A DNA stretch of 64,000 nucleotides from Nitrosomonas sp. Nm132 (GCF_900100485.1 NZ_FNDH01000001.1:135681-199680), one strand, 5' to 3'; numbered from the stretch's first letter, positions 38,008-48,478 are shown. Numbers and translations: made by a program. Notes: generated by a model from the sequence alone, not told the origin.

Positions 38008-38763
38008 CTGGTTAGCACCTGCTTTCTGCAGAAGATCAATGGCACCCTTATGATCGTATTTTTTTGCCAGCAATAATGCGGTTGCACCATTTTCTGCCTT
38101 AGCATTAATTTCCGCACCCACAGCAAGTAGTGTCATTATTGCTCCCTGATGACCATTTTGTGCGGCCAGCATTAATGCAGTCGCACCATTTCTTGCTTTA
38201 CTATTCACATGGGCGTTTGCTTGCAGCAAATACTGAATCACGATTTGGTTACCCATTTGTGATGCCAACATGAGCGCTGTAACACCTTTATCTGTCGCTG
38301 CATTAACATCAGCATTCATCTCGAGCAATAAGCGCACGATCTCCATGTGATTTCTTTGGGATGCCAGCATCAATGCGGTCATCCCATCGTCAGTAACCGC
38401 ATTTATATCCGCACCAGCAGCAAGTAACGTTCGTACGACACCTGAACGATCATCTTGTGCCGCCAGCATGAGTACAGTCCGGCCTTGGTCTGCCTTCAAA
38501 TTTGCGTTCACTCCGGAAGCAAGCAGAAGCTTGACGACACTTTCGTGGCCATTCTGCACCGACTTAACCAATGCCGTCTCTCTATCGCGCATCTCGTGAC
38601 TTTTCTCAGATTGAGCAAGCAGTTCTTTAACTTGAGATAAGCTACCGCGCGCAGCTGCATTGATCAGATCGCTATTCTCTAAGCTAGCCAATGCATGATT
38701 TGAAAGATGCAGCAATCCTATCAGCGCGCATAACGTATATAAGCTATTCTTTGACCAGGGCAT
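38005..38763 (-). CDS. Ankyrin-repeat protein, exported
   Basis: A 252-residue protein with an N-terminal signal peptide (LYTLCALIGLLHLSNHALA) and six ankyrin repeats of 33 residues, such as GMTALMLASQRNHMEIVRLLLEMNADVNAATDK. It is probably periplasmic and binds a partner protein; no catalytic part is seen. The stop codon coincides with the end of the IS630 relic, so the last few residues (AGANQ) may differ from the ancestral protein. Confidence 0.82.
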   Translation of the reverse strand: MPWSKNSLYTLCALIGLLHLSNHALASLENSDLINAAARGSLSQVKELLAQSEKSHEMRDRETALVKSVQNGHESVVKLLLASGVNANLKADQGRTVLMLAAQDDRSGVVRTLLAAGADINAVTDDGMTALMLASQRNHMEIVRLLLEMNADVNAATDKGVTALMLASQMGNQIVIQYLLQANAHVNSKARNGATALMLAAQNGHQGAIMTLLAVGAEINAKAENGATALLLAKKYDHKGAIDLLQKAGANQ

Positions 38764-38859
38764 TTTTTTGTTTCTCCTTCTCTATATTGAATTCACCCAA
38801 CGCAGGAACCGAGATCAGTTTTCTAGAATCCTCTGTCACCTACCCAAAAAAAATGACTT

Positions 38860-39981
38860 TCAATTTTCATTAATGGCAAACAGTCGCTGGTATTCCTTTA
38901 TTGCAAAACGATCAGTCATGCCTGCGATATAGTCAGCAATAGCCTGATGTCCATATTGAGAAAATTTAATCTGATATGCTACAGGAAGCAGCCGAATATC
39001 TGAGTTAAACGCATTGAATAACATTTTAATCGTATTTTGCGCTTTATTACTCATGCGTATTACTTGAAAATGCCGATAAAGATTCTCACGCAAAAAGCTT
39101 TTTAATTCCTGCTGCTCCTGCTTTATTATTTCGCTGAATCCAATCAGGCATGGTGCTGATCGCACTGCATCCGGGTCATCTGGCCGCATATTTTCGATAT
39201 TGATTTTACTTTGTAGCGTTAAATCTATAGCGAGACTATTAATCATGCCACGAATCGTTTCATGAATTAAACGTCGACCGACAATATCGGGGTAGTTTTT
39301 TTTCGCCTGGCGCAAATGTCTGGAAAATATCTCCACCTCTTCCAGTTGAACCAAGGTTATCAGGCCAGAACGTAATCCATCGTCCACGTCATGATTATTA
39401 TACGCAATCTCATCGGCAAGATTGGCAAGCTGCGCTTCCAGAGAAGGTCTTTGGTTGATTAGAAAACGTGCCCCCACTTCACCCAGTTTCTTGGCATTTT
39501 TCCTGGAAGCATGCTTGAGAATGCCTTCACGGGTTTCAAAACATAAATTCAAACCATCGAAAGCACCATAACGTTCTTCAAGCACATCAACCACCCTTAA
39601 AGACTGCAGATTATGCTCAAAGCCACCATATTCCTTCATGCAATCATTCAAAGCATCCTGCCCTGCGTGGCCAAAAGGCGTGTGCCCCAAATCATGAGCC
39701 AGCGCTATCGCTTCAACCAAATCCTCATTCAGCTGTAAATTTCGTGCAATAGAACGTCCAATTTGGGCCACTTCCAGACTATGTGTCAAGCGCGTGCGAA
39801 ACAAATCTCCTTCATGGTTAACGAACACCTGCGTTTTATACTCGAGTCGCCGGAAAGCTGTTGAATGAATCACGCGATCACGATCACGCTGAAATTCACT
39901 TCGACCTGAAGGAGCTGCTTCTTTGATGAGACGTCCGCGCGAATTGGTAGATGATACTGCGTAAGGTGCCAAATCACTCAT
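38860..39981 (-). CDS. dgt: Deoxyguanosinetriphosphate triphosphohydrolase-like protein
   Basis: A 373-residue HD-domain hydrolase that cleaves dNTPs to deoxynucleoside and triphosphate. Metal-binding residues lie in [40 protein letters not shown] and [21 protein letters not shown]. The N-terminal [38 protein letters not shown] is that of the type 2 family. Its start overlaps the aroB end by 8 bases, giving an aroK-aroB-dgt order common in betaproteobacteria. Confidence 0.92.
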   Translation of the reverse strand: MSDLAPYAVSSTNSRGRLIKEAAPSGRSEFQRDRDRVIHSTAFRRLEYKTQVFVNHEGDLFRTRLTHSLEVAQIGRSIARNLQLNEDLVEAIALAHDLGHTPFGHAGQDALNDCMKEYGGFEHNLQSLRVVDVLEERYGAFDGLNLCFETREGILKHASRKNAKKLGEVGARFLINQRPSLEAQLANLADEIAYNNHDVDDGLRSGLITLVQLEEVEIFSRHLRQAKKNYPDIVGRRLIHETIRGMINSLAIDLTLQSKINIENMRPDDPDAVRSAPCLIGFSEIIKQEQQELKSFLRENLYRHFQVIRMSNKAQNTIKMLFNAFNSDIRLLPVAYQIKFSQYGHQAIADYIAGMTDRFAIKEYQRLFAINEN

Positions 39982-41083
39982 TTGCCATGCAAGTTAGCAA
40001 TGTCTCTGTCAGGGTCAATGCGGGCACATCATGACTCATGATCGCCTCACCAATACGCTTTAGCAGAATAAAACGCACTCTCCCTCCCTCTACTTTTTTA
40101 TCAAGCTTCATCAAGCTCAAGTAATCATCTGGAGAAAGTTTAGGCGCAATGATTGGCAGCCCTGCCATTTGAAATACTCCGCATATGCGCTCGAAATCAC
40201 TTTCACTGATAAACTCCAGCTGTTTTGACAGCGCTGCCGCCATGATGGTGCCAGCAGCAACCGCTTCCCCGTGCAACCACACACCGTAGCCCATGGCGTT
40301 TTCAATTGCATGGCCAAAAGTATGGCCAAGATTGAGTAATGACCGCACGCCACTTTCATGCTCATCAGCGGCAACGATCTCTGCTTTAATCTCGCAACTG
40401 CGGCGAATCGCTTTACCCAGAATGTCGGCATCGCGCGCAATCAGCCTGGTCATGTTTTGTTCCAACCATGTAAAAAAATGAGCATCGCGTATTAAACCGT
40501 ATTTGATCACTTCAGCAATCCCGGCTCGCAGCTCTCTGTCAGGTAGGGTGTTAAGCGTAGCGCTATCCGTCAACACCACTCGGGGTTGATAAAACGCACC
40601 TATCATATTCTTACCCAGCGGATGGTTAATGCCTGTCTTACCACCCACCGAAGAATCTACTTGCGCGAGTAATGTAGTGGGAATCTGGATAAAAGGCACA
40701 CCTCGCAAATAGGCTGCTGCCGCAAACCCCGTCAGATCACCGATCACCCCGCCTCCTAATGCAATGAGCGTAGTTTTTCGCTCACAACGCTGCTCCAGCA
40801 AAGCATCAAAAATTAAATTTAATGTTTGCCAATTTTTATGATCCTCACCATCAGGCAGAATAATTGCATTCGAGATGACATCATGCCTCTCGAGCGCAGT
40901 ACGCAGTCTATCCAGATAAAAAGGGGCCACAGTGGTATTGGTCACAATCGCAACCCGTTTTTGTGGCAAATGGGGCAATAATAAATCCACCCGCTCTAAT
41001 ATCCCATTACCAATGTGGATGGGATAGCTTCGATCCTGTTCAGCAGAAAATAACGCTACTTTAACAGTTTGCATATGATTCAT
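39974..41083 (-). CDS. aroB: 3-dehydroquinate synthase
   Basis: A 369-residue enzyme of the shikimate pathway that cyclises DAHP to 3-dehydroquinate using NAD and a divalent metal. It shows [67 protein letters not shown] and the metal ligands in [12 protein letters not shown] and [10 protein letters not shown] start three codons later (MQTVKVAL) is possible. It is downstream of aroK by 42 bases. Confidence 0.96.
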   Translation of the reverse strand: MNHMQTVKVALFSAEQDRSYPIHIGNGILERVDLLLPHLPQKRVAIVTNTTVAPFYLDRLRTALERHDVISNAIILPDGEDHKNWQTLNLIFDALLEQRCERKTTLIALGGGVIGDLTGFAAAAYLRGVPFIQIPTTLLAQVDSSVGGKTGINHPLGKNMIGAFYQPRVVLTDSATLNTLPDRELRAGIAEVIKYGLIRDAHFFTWLEQNMTRLIARDADILGKAIRRSCEIKAEIVAADEHESGVRSLLNLGHTFGHAIENAMGYGVWLHGEAVAAGTIMAAALSKQLEFISESDFERICGVFQMAGLPIIAPKLSPDDYLSLMKLDKKVEGGRVRFILLKRIGEAIMSHDVPALTLTETLLTCMANE

Positions 41084-41125
41084 ATGAAGTAATTAATCTC
41101 AGAGAAAAACTTGGTCAACTGGAAT

Positions 41126-41767
41126 TTATAATTTATCTGATTGATAAACCGCTCCTGTACTTTTTTTCCGATTTACCACCTCAGCCCGGATCTTCTTTAG
41201 TTTGAAGAAGAGCAGTTTCCGGGCTAGCCTCTGTACCAGTGAGCGCACCCCTTGTTTTCCGCTATCGACAATAATATGTGCCGTCTCGCGGTACAAGGCA
41301 TCGCGTTGTGCATGCAACTCTGTTAATCTGGCATGCAGGCCCCCAGCCTGAAGTAACGGCCTGTTTTTATCAGAACGCGTCCTGCGCTGCAATTCATTCA
41401 CGGACGCACTCAAATAAACCACGATACCATGCTGTTTTAGCAAGGCACGATTGCCAGCACTCAACACTGCCCCTCCACCGGTAGCCAGCACAATATTCTC
41501 TGCTTGCACCAGTTCTTGTAGCACCTCTGTTTCACGCCTACGAAACCCAGCTTCCCCTTCAATTTCAAAAATCAAAGGAATCTTAACGCCGGTACGCTGC
41601 TGAATTTCATGATCCGAATCGACAAACGTTTTACCCATGTAATTTGCCAGCATTTTACCAATGGTCGTTTTCCCGGCACCCATCATCCCTACAAGAATAA
41701 CATTTCCCTGTAAGAACTTTACATCATGATTTTTTTTGGCTGTCTTGATTAATTGCATAAGAACCAT
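41126..41767 (-). CDS. aroK: Shikimate kinase
   Basis: A 213-residue kinase that phosphorylates shikimate. The P-loop is GMMGAGKTTIGKMLA (about residue 28), followed by DSDHEIQQRTGVKIPLIFEIEGEAGFRRRE and LATGGGAVL. The C-terminal 40 residues beyond the usual fold are basic (RLARKLLFFKLKKIRAEVVNRKK). About 20 residues precede the usual start; an internal Met four codons in could also serve. It is the first gene of aroK-aroB-dgt. Confidence 0.94.
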   Translation of the reverse strand: MVLMQLIKTAKKNHDVKFLQGNVILVGMMGAGKTTIGKMLANYMGKTFVDSDHEIQQRTGVKIPLIFEIEGEAGFRRRETEVLQELVQAENIVLATGGGAVLSAGNRALLKQHGIVVYLSASVNELQRRTRSDKNRPLLQAGGLHARLTELHAQRDALYRETAHIIVDSGKQGVRSLVQRLARKLLFFKLKKIRAEVVNRKKSTGAVYQSDKL

Positions 41768-41804
41768 TGTATCGGAAATATTTCCACCTACGCAGGGATT
41801 CCGG

Positions 41805-41994
41805 TCAGTCCATAAAAAATTTTTCCCATTTCTTCTTTACGGATGACTGATGCCGATTTCCAGCGAGCCAGGAAAAAAATAACGGAACAAAAATAGGCGC
41901 AACAAAAGCAGCCAGTATCATTCCACCGATCACCCCTGCCCCATCGATTGCCGTGCAGCTGAGCCCGCCCCAGACACGATCACCAGAGGAATAA
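41805..41994 (-). pseudogene. C-terminal relic of an RND efflux permease
   Basis: The minus strand encodes PLVIVSGAGSAARQSMGQG in one frame and then, after a one-base loss in a G run near 41933, VIGGMILAAFVAPIFVPLFF with a basic tail, ending at 41805. Together these match the last transmembrane helices of AcrB/MexB-type permeases. The 5' part of the gene is gone: the foldback element at 41995-42158 interrupts it and the iscR promoter follows. The reading frame seen by gene finders starts inside the element's terminal repeat (MKYSG), so it is artificial. Confidence 0.8.
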
Positions 41995-42158
41995 CCCGAA
42001 TATTTCATAAATTCGCGTGATGATCACGCAGGATTTTGATTAATAGGAAAGTTTTGAGAAAGAGGGGGGGGTAGTGATTCATACACCCGACTGAGCAAAA
42101 TCTTTCTTATTAATCAAAAGACAAGTGAGGGCACGTGCCAATTTATGAAATATTCGGG
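41995..42158 (-). mobile_element. 164-bp foldback element (MITE-like), copy 2
   Basis: Perfect 19-bp terminal inverted repeats (CCCGAATATTTCATAAATT) and near identity to copy 1 at 6155-6316 in inverted orientation; the main difference is a run of eight G at 42066-42073 and nearby changes. ATAA flanks both ends, which is a 4-bp target duplication. Removing the element and one ATAA restores the coding sense GTT ATT CCT CTG of the RND relic. It ends 46 bases before the first IscR-type operator. Confidence 0.88.
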
Positions 42159-42203
42159 ATAACGTGGGGAAGTTGTGCGGGCGCCTTATTATTAACCATT
42201 ATT

Positions 42204-42236
42204 ATAGTTGACTAGTTCAGTCAGGTATTATATAGT
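42204..42236 (+). promoter_or_regulatory. iscR promoter 1 with IscR type 1-like operator
   Basis: A sigma-70-like promoter with TTGACT at 42208-42213, a 17-base spacer and TATAGT at 42231-42236. Overlapping it, positions 42204-42228 read ATAGTTGAC, then TAGTT, then CAGTCAGGTAT, which fits the 25-bp IscR type 1 consensus at essentially every conserved position. In E. coli, [2Fe-2S]-IscR represses its own operon through such sites. Confidence 0.82.
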
Positions 42237-42265
42237 TGACAAAATTGATCAAGTATTACTTATAA
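42232..42265 (+). promoter_or_regulatory. iscR promoter 2 with second IscR type 1-like operator
   Basis: A second candidate site at 42232-42256 (ATAGTTGAC, AAAATT, GATCAAGTAT) matches about 22 of 25 consensus positions and begins exactly 28 bases after the first. It overlaps a TTGACA at 42236-42241 with TTATAA at 42260-42265. Two copies in tandem suggest cooperative or two-promoter feedback control; which promoter is used cannot be told. Confidence 0.65.
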
Positions 42266-42291
42266 ACTTTAATTGTACTAAGGAATCTGGT

Positions 42292-42759
42292 ATGAGACTG
42301 ACAACGAAAGGACGATTCGCAGTGACAGCACTTTTGGATCTTGCGATGCAGCATAGCAACGGGCCCGTCACACTTGCCGATATCAGTCAGCGCCAAAAAA
42401 TTTCACTGTCATATCTTGAGCAATTGTTTGCAAAATTACGCCAACGTGAACTCGTTGACAGTGTGCGGGGCCCCGGCGGCGGTTATTGCTTAGCTAAGAG
42501 TCTAGATCAAGTATCTATAGCGGATATTATTCTTGCTGTCGATGAACCGATCGACAATACGCGATGTGGCGGCAAAGAAAATTGCCTGAATGATGGCAAG
42601 TGCATGACTCATGATCTATGGGCAGAGCTCAATGACATTATTTTCAATTATCTTGGTGGCGTAACATTAAAGCGATTGGTTGAGGAGCAAAAACAACGCG
42701 AGCAACAACGTGAGCAAGCTGTTGTCAAATTATACGATTTGCGCGAAGCAGCATTTTAG
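42292..42759 (+). CDS. iscR: Iron-sulfur cluster regulator IscR
   Basis: A 155-residue Rrf2-family regulator. A winged-helix domain (MRLTTKGRFAVTALLDLAMQ, SLSYLEQLFAKLRQRELVDSVRGPGGGY) is followed by the cluster ligands Cys92, Cys98, Cys104 and His107, at the E. coli IscR positions. The frame is open to 42208, but AAGGA precedes the ATG at 42292 and the family start is MRLTTKGR. It heads an iscR-suf operon and has two matching operator-like sites upstream, so it probably represses these genes when clusters are plentiful. Confidence 0.94.
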   Translation: MRLTTKGRFAVTALLDLAMQHSNGPVTLADISQRQKISLSYLEQLFAKLRQRELVDSVRGPGGGYCLAKSLDQVSIADIILAVDEPIDNTRCGGKENCLNDGKCMTHDLWAELNDIIFNYLGGVTLKRLVEEQKQREQQREQAVVKLYDLREAAF

Positions 42760-42792
42760 TTTTACTAATTTATAGAGTTATAGAGAGAAATC

Positions 42793-43146
42793 ATGGCGAT
42801 CACATTGACCGAGCGCGCAGCCAAACAAATCCAGCAACAACTGGCAAAACGCGGTAAGGGATTAGCCTTACGGGTAGGTATAAAAAAATCCGGATGCTCC
42901 GGCTTTACTTATATTTTTGATTATGCTGATGAGATGCAAGAAAACGACCAGCTCTTTGAGTCGTATGACGCAAGGATCATCGTGAAACACGATAATCTAT
43001 CTTATTTCGATGGATCGGAAATCGATTTCGTCAAAGAAGGTCTAAATAGCACATTCAAATTTAATAATCCCAATATTGAAAATGCATGTGGCTGTGGTGA
43101 GAGCTTCAGTCTCAAATCATCTGAAGAGTCTAAGGAAAATATATAA
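42793..43146 (+). CDS. sufA: A-type iron-sulfur carrier SufA/IscA-like
   Basis: A 117-residue A-type carrier (HesB/IscA family). The three conserved cysteines are in KSGCSGFTY and CGCGESF. It takes clusters from the SufBCD scaffold to target proteins. Compared with E. coli SufA the length is similar. It stands 33 bases after iscR and two bases before sufB, so its position favours SufA rather than IscA. Confidence 0.9.
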   Translation: MAITLTERAAKQIQQQLAKRGKGLALRVGIKKSGCSGFTYIFDYADEMQENDQLFESYDARIIVKHDNLSYFDGSEIDFVKEGLNSTFKFNNPNIENACGCGESFSLKSSEESKENI

Positions 43147-43148
43147 AA

Positions 43149-44585
43149 ATGAGTGCTGTACTACAAAATCTTGTAAACCAGCCATACAGGCATGGTTTCG
43201 TCACAGAAATAGAATCTGATATTGCACCCAAAGGACTTAACGAAGAAATCATCCGATTGATCTCATCTAAAAAAAATGAGCCTGAATGGCTGCTTGCATT
43301 CCGGCTGCAGGCTTATGAAAAATGGCTCAGCATGACGGAGCCGCGATGGCAAAATGTCAAGTATCCAGAAATTGACTTTCAATCAATTAGCTATTACTCG
43401 GCACCCAAGCCAAAAAAGAAACTAGCCAGCATGGATGAGGTAGATCCCGAGCTGCTACGTACCTTTGAGAAGTTGGGCGTGCCCATGCATGAACGAGCGG
43501 CTCTTGCAGGCGTAGCCGTCGATGTAATTTTTGATAGTGTATCCGTTGCAACGACTTATAAAGAAAAGCTCGCTGAAGTGGGGATTATTTTTTGCTCGAT
43601 TTCAGAAGCTGTACACACCCATCCAGAACTAGTTAAACAATACCTCGGAACTGTCGTGCCGACTGGCGACAATTTCTATGCAGCTCTTAATTCGGCGGTA
43701 TTTACCGATGGTTCATTTTGCTTCATCCCCAAAGGTGTCAAATGCCCAATGGATTTGTCGACTTATTTTCGGATCAACACTGAAGGATCGGGGCAATTCG
43801 AACGCACACTGATCATTGCTGAAGAAGGCGCTTCTGTTTCCTATCTTGAAGGATGCACCGCACCCCGATTTGATACCAATCAATTGCATGCTGCCGTCGT
43901 TGAACTGATTGCACTGGATAATGCCGAAATCAAATACTCGACTGTTCAAAACTGGTATGCAGGTGATGAAAAAGGCGTTGGGGGTATTTATAATTTTGTT
44001 ACTAAACGTGGCCTGGCAAAAGGAGTTAATTCACGTATCTCTTGGACCCAGGTTGAAACAGGCTCGGCGATTACCTGGAAATATCCTTCCTGCATTTTAC
44101 GTGGTGACAATTCAGTTGGAGAATTCTATTCGGTTGCTGTCACCAACAATTATCAGCAGGCCGATACGGGCACAAAAATGATTCATATCGGAAGAAATAC
44201 GCGCAGCACCATTGTCAGCAAAAGTATTTCAGCAGGACATTCCAATAGTAGTTATCGTGGATTGGTAAGAGTTGCACCTACTGCCGAGAATGCTCGTAAT
44301 TACTCACAATGTGATTCGATGCTCATTGGCGATCAATGCGGCGCCAATACTTTTCCTTATATCCAGGTCAATAACAATAGCGCTAAAGTCGAGCATGAAG
44401 CATCCACATCAAAGATTGGCGAAGATCAGCTTTTCTATTTCTTACAGCGCGGCATTGGTGCTGAAGAAGCTGTATCAATGATTATCAATGGATTCTGTAA
44501 AGAAGTTTTTCAGCAGTTACCTATGGAGTTTGCGGTTGAAGCAACGAAACTACTCAGTTTTAAATTGGAAGGAAGTGTCGGATGA
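43149..44585 (+). CDS. sufB: Fe-S cluster assembly scaffold SufB
   Basis: A 478-residue SufB, the scaffold on which clusters form in the SufBC2D complex. The N-terminal region includes [31 protein letters not shown], and the beta-helix core ends in [18 protein letters not shown] and [25 protein letters not shown], which holds the cysteine used for cluster or persulfide handling. The C-terminal [20 protein letters not shown] contacts SufC. Its stop overlaps the sufC start by 4 bases. Confidence 0.97.
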   Translation: MSAVLQNLVNQPYRHGFVTEIESDIAPKGLNEEIIRLISSKKNEPEWLLAFRLQAYEKWLSMTEPRWQNVKYPEIDFQSISYYSAPKPKKKLASMDEVDPELLRTFEKLGVPMHERAALAGVAVDVIFDSVSVATTYKEKLAEVGIIFCSISEAVHTHPELVKQYLGTVVPTGDNFYAALNSAVFTDGSFCFIPKGVKCPMDLSTYFRINTEGSGQFERTLIIAEEGASVSYLEGCTAPRFDTNQLHAAVVELIALDNAEIKYSTVQNWYAGDEKGVGGIYNFVTKRGLAKGVNSRISWTQVETGSAITWKYPSCILRGDNSVGEFYSVAVTNNYQQADTGTKMIHIGRNTRSTIVSKSISAGHSNSSYRGLVRVAPTAENARNYSQCDSMLIGDQCGANTFPYIQVNNNSAKVEHEASTSKIGEDQLFYFLQRGIGAEEAVSMIINGFCKEVFQQLPMEFAVEATKLLSFKLEGSVG

Positions 44586-45379
44586 TTGATCAGAACAGTA
44601 AAACACTCCTTGAGGTGCGAGGCTTACATGCAAATGTAAGCGGCATTGAGATCCTTAAAGGTGTCGATCTCACAGTCAGAAGTGGGGAAATACATGCAAT
44701 CATGGGGATCAATGGATCTGGCAAAAGCACATTTGCCAAAATTCTCGCTGGCCACCCTGCTTACGAAGTCACTGCGGGCACTATTATCTTCAACGATCGA
44801 AATCTCTTTGATCTTGACCCAGAAGAACGGGCTCGTGCCGGCGTGTTCCTGGCATTTCAATATCCAATTGAAATACCAGGCGTCGCTAATAATCAATTCT
44901 TGCGGTTAGCATACAACACGGTTCAATCCCAACGTGGCAAAGAAGAGCTTGATCCTCTTGAATTTGATGATTTTGTGCGAGAAAAAATGAAATTGCTCGA
45001 AATGAGCCCAGATTTTCTGGATCGTAGCGTCAATGAGGGATTCTCGGGTGGAGAGAAAAAACGTAATGAAATTTTACAAATGGCATTGCTCGAACCGAAG
45101 CTCGCCATTTTGGATGAAACTGATTCGGGGCTTGATATTGATGCGCTCAGGATTGTTGCCAATGGCGTGAACCAGCTTACTAATAAAGATAACGCAACCA
45201 TTCTGGTTACGCATTACCAGCGCCTGCTTGATTATATTGTGCCTGATTATGTACACGTGATGGAATCTGGGCGGATCATCAAAACAAGCGGTAAAGAACT
45301 TGCCAAGGAACTGGAAGCACATGGCTATGATTGGATAAATGCCGATGACGGCTGCAGTACAACAGGAGTACGGGCATGA
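44582..45379 (+). CDS. sufC: Fe-S cluster assembly ATPase SufC
   Basis: A 265-residue ABC ATPase. Walker A is GINGSGKST, the signature is [36 protein letters not shown], which includes Walker B and the D-loop, and the H-loop is [12 protein letters not shown]. It powers conformational change in SufBCD. It overlaps sufB and sufD by 4 bases each, so translation of the three is coupled. The C-terminal ten residues are unusual but no lesion is present. Confidence 0.97.
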   Translation: MIDQNSKTLLEVRGLHANVSGIEILKGVDLTVRSGEIHAIMGINGSGKSTFAKILAGHPAYEVTAGTIIFNDRNLFDLDPEERARAGVFLAFQYPIEIPGVANNQFLRLAYNTVQSQRGKEELDPLEFDDFVREKMKLLEMSPDFLDRSVNEGFSGGEKKRNEILQMALLEPKLAILDETDSGLDIDALRIVANGVNQLTNKDNATILVTHYQRLLDYIVPDYVHVMESGRIIKTSGKELAKELEAHGYDWINADDGCSTTGVRA

Positions 45380-46677
45380 ATACAATGATCAGCAATGGTT
45401 ATCTTGAAAACCTCATTCGATCATGGCAGAAACCAGCAGCAGCTTCATTATCCTGGTTTGATCAACTGCGTGCAAACGCAATGGATAACGTCAATACGCT
45501 CAGGATGCCAACAACTCACGATGAAGAATGGCGTTTTACTGACATTTCGCCCCTTAGTCGCCTGCCTTATCCAGCAGCATATGCTGCACCACAACTGCAA
45601 TCTTCAGACATTAAACATTGCTATCTCGCAGAAGCTATCTGTCGCCTGGTATTTGTAGACGGTCAATATGCACCTGATCTATCGAATATTTCTAATAATG
45701 CAGGTGCTATTATTGGCAATTTATCATCGCTCGTTGCTGCTCATGGCGACACGATCGCTCGCTATCTTGGTCAACTGGCAGAATTTCAGAATGATGTTTT
45801 TACAGCATTAAATACTGCCTTTCTTCATGATAGCGCCTGCATCATTATCCCGCAGAACGTGTCAGTAACTACTCCGATTCATTTATTATTCATTACCACA
45901 CAAAAAGAAATCACCAGCTACCCGCGATGCCTGTTAATTGCCGAATCTGGGAGCAATGCAACGGTTGTTGAGGATTATGTCACCACTGAAGAAGCTGCTT
46001 ATGTTACTAACTCAGTTGTTGAAATGAATCTTGCTGATACAGCGCATGTCAGCCATATTCGCATACAGCGTGATAACCAGCAGGCCTTCCATATTGGAAA
46101 TTGCACAGTATCCCTTGCCCAGGCAAGTCAGTATTATTCGGTCAGTATAACGTTGGGAGCTTATATTTCCCGTTATAACCTGAATGTAACATTGGCGGGT
46201 GAAGGTGCTGAGTGTACAACAGATGGTTTGGTACTGATTTCTGGGCGACAACTTGCCGATACACATACGTTTATTGATCATGTGAAACCACATGGCAAGA
46301 GCCGCCAGCTACATAAATGTATCGTCGATGGTATGGCGCATGGCGTATTTAATGGAAAAATCATGGTGCGCCCACATGCCCAGTTAACGGATTCATCGCA
46401 ATTAAGCCGCAATCTCCTACTGACTAATAAAGCTCGTATCGACACTAAGCCACAACTTGAAATATTTACTGACGATGTCAAATGCGCGCATGGCGCTACA
46501 GTGGGTCAACTCGACAAAGAAGAAATTTTCTACCTAAAGAGTCGCGGCCTCTCTGATTTGACCGCGCGTAATTTGCTAACTTATGCATTTGGTGGTGAGG
46601 TTATTGATCGTATTTCAATCTCTTCACTCAAAAGAGAACTCGAAGAAATCGTACTTGCAAGAACACAAATATCCTGA
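45376..46677 (+). CDS. sufD: Fe-S cluster assembly protein SufD
   Basis: A 433-residue SufD, paralogue of SufB and partner in the SufBC2D scaffold. A helical N-terminus ([37 protein letters not shown]) leads to the beta-helix core with the conserved C-terminal stretch [26 protein letters not shown], where His and Cys residues contribute to cluster formation. Four bases separate it from sufS. Confidence 0.95.
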   Translation: MNTMISNGYLENLIRSWQKPAAASLSWFDQLRANAMDNVNTLRMPTTHDEEWRFTDISPLSRLPYPAAYAAPQLQSSDIKHCYLAEAICRLVFVDGQYAPDLSNISNNAGAIIGNLSSLVAAHGDTIARYLGQLAEFQNDVFTALNTAFLHDSACIIIPQNVSVTTPIHLLFITTQKEITSYPRCLLIAESGSNATVVEDYVTTEEAAYVTNSVVEMNLADTAHVSHIRIQRDNQQAFHIGNCTVSLAQASQYYSVSITLGAYISRYNLNVTLAGEGAECTTDGLVLISGRQLADTHTFIDHVKPHGKSRQLHKCIVDGMAHGVFNGKIMVRPHAQLTDSSQLSRNLLLTNKARIDTKPQLEIFTDDVKCAHGATVGQLDKEEIFYLKSRGLSDLTARNLLTYAFGGEVIDRISISSLKRELEEIVLARTQIS

Positions 46678-46680
46678 AAC

Positions 46681-47943
46681 ATGAAAATTGTTGATGCTTT
46701 ATTAGACACGAATACTTACCCGACTTCAGGGTTAGCAGCACGATATCGTGCTGATTTTCCCATTCTCAATCTCAAAGTAAACGATAAGCCACTCGTTTAT
46801 CTGGATAACGCCGCATCGAGTCAAATGCCTCAGTCGGTCATTGATCGTCTAGTGCGATATCAAACAACCCAGCATGCAAATATCCATCGTGCAGTGCATT
46901 ACCTTTCTGAAGTAGCCACGCTGGAATATGAAGCAGCACGACGTACACTGCAGCACTTCATCAATGCTCGTGAAGAAAGAGAAATCATCTTTACCAGTGG
47001 TACGACAGATGCCATTAATCTTGTTATGCATGGCTACGGTCGCAAATTCATCAAGAATGGAGATGAAATCATTCTGACAAACCTAGAACATCACTCAAAT
47101 ATCGTTCCATGGCAAATGCTAGCAGAAGAAAAAGGTGCAACAATCCGTGTCGTGCCTATCAATGACGCAGGCGAGTTATTAGTTGATGAATATGAAAAAC
47201 TATTCAATTCAAGAACCCGTTTTGTTGCGATAACACATGTATCAAATGCGCTGGGCACAATCAATCCAATTAAAAATATGATTGCTTTCGCACACAAGCA
47301 AGGTGTACCGGTTTTGATTGATGGCGCACAAGCTGCTCCCCATCTAAAAATCGATGTACAAGATCTTGATTGTGATTTCTATGCCTTCTCTGCTCACAAA
47401 TTATGCGGCCCAACAGGAATCGGCATCCTCTATGGCAAAGCCGAGTTGCTGGAATCAATGCAGCCCTTTAAAGGAGGAGGTGATATGATTTCCTCAGTAA
47501 CTTTTGAGAAAACAACCTATAACATCCTTCCGTATAAATTTGAGGCAGGCACTCCTCCTATTGCCGCCGCAATCGGCTTCGGTGCCGCAATAGATTACCT
47601 ATCGAAGATTGGGCTGGATGCAATTGCAGCTTATGAGCATGATCTGCTCACTTACGCAACCGAGCAGATCGAGACTATTCCCGGTGTTCATATTATTGGT
47701 CATACACGTACGAAAGTTGCTGTCTTATCATTTACCATTGATGGTGTTCACCCTCATGATGTGGGAACACTGCTTAATCAAGAAGGAATCGCTATACGCA
47801 CGGGTCACCATTGTGCACAACCCATTATGCAGCGCTTCAGAATACCTGCTACATCACGTGCTTCATTTGCTTTTTATAATACCAAAAAAGAGGCTGATGC
47901 CTTGGTAGCAAGTATTCACTCTGTACAAAAGGTTTTTTCATAA
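46681..47943 (+). CDS. sufS: Cysteine desulfurase SufS
   Basis: A 420-residue PLP enzyme that removes sulfur from cysteine as a persulfide. PLP lysine is in FSAHKLCGPTGIGILYGK, and the catalytic cysteine is in RTGHHCAQPIMQRF (near residue 370). The early IDNAASSQMPQSVI-like stretch (YLDNAASSQMPQ) and TSGTTDAINLV are typical of class II desulfurases. Since a sufU follows, sulfur is probably passed to SufU rather than SufE, which is absent here. The last base of its stop overlaps the sufU start. Confidence 0.96.
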   Translation: MKIVDALLDTNTYPTSGLAARYRADFPILNLKVNDKPLVYLDNAASSQMPQSVIDRLVRYQTTQHANIHRAVHYLSEVATLEYEAARRTLQHFINAREEREIIFTSGTTDAINLVMHGYGRKFIKNGDEIILTNLEHHSNIVPWQMLAEEKGATIRVVPINDAGELLVDEYEKLFNSRTRFVAITHVSNALGTINPIKNMIAFAHKQGVPVLIDGAQAAPHLKIDVQDLDCDFYAFSAHKLCGPTGIGILYGKAELLESMQPFKGGGDMISSVTFEKTTYNILPYKFEAGTPPIAAAIGFGAAIDYLSKIGLDAIAAYEHDLLTYATEQIETIPGVHIIGHTRTKVAVLSFTIDGVHPHDVGTLLNQEGIAIRTGHHCAQPIMQRFRIPATSRASFAFYNTKKEADALVASIHSVQKVFS

Positions 47944-48425
47944 TGAATCTAAAATCAATTTATCAGGAAGTTATCCTCGATCATAATCGTAAGCCACGTA
48001 ACTATGGCACGCTTGACAATGCAAACCATCACGCTGTAGGACACAATCCTCTTTGTGGTGATCGTATCGATCTTGCGCTTCACATGGAAGAGGAACACAT
48101 TGATCGTATTGCATTTCATGGAGAATCTTGTGCAATATGCAAAGCCTCCGCTTCAATGATGACAACTGTTGTCAAAGGGAAGTCACGAATAGAGGCAGAA
48201 ACAGTGATCAAAGAATTTCGAGAGATGGTGATTGGCAATCTTGATCTTTCGGGACCTCACCACCTGGGAAGACTTGCTGTATTTGCTGGCGTACGTGATT
48301 TACCCACGCGAGTCAAATGTGCAATTCTGCCGTGGCATACCTTGCAAGCCGCACTGAATTCTGTCGCCAGCATCTCAACTGAAACGGCCGACGATTCAAT
48401 TCAGGCCGCCACGGGTCATGCCTAA
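47943..48425 (+). CDS. sufU: SufU sulfur transfer/scaffold protein
   Basis: A 160-residue protein of the IscU/SufU family. The three cysteines lie in HNPLCGDRIDLAL, ESCAICKASASMM and RVKCAILPWHTL, with the asparate of CGD as zinc ligand. The insertion between the second and third cysteine and the WHTL ending mark SufU, the zinc-dependent acceptor of SufS, rather than IscU. It directly follows sufS. A tail of 25 residues (SISTETADDSIQ) is variable. Confidence 0.92.
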   Translation: MNLKSIYQEVILDHNRKPRNYGTLDNANHHAVGHNPLCGDRIDLALHMEEEHIDRIAFHGESCAICKASASMMTTVVKGKSRIEAETVIKEFREMVIGNLDLSGPHHLGRLAVFAGVRDLPTRVKCAILPWHTLQAALNSVASISTETADDSIQAATGHA

Positions 48426-48478
48426 CCAGAAAACGAGTTATATAGCATGAACAGCACTATACAAATAACTAAAACAAA

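Noticed and set aside
41805-42008. 67-residue membrane protein frame
   Set aside because: Its start lies in the foldback element and its body is a frameshifted RND permease end, so it is an artefact.
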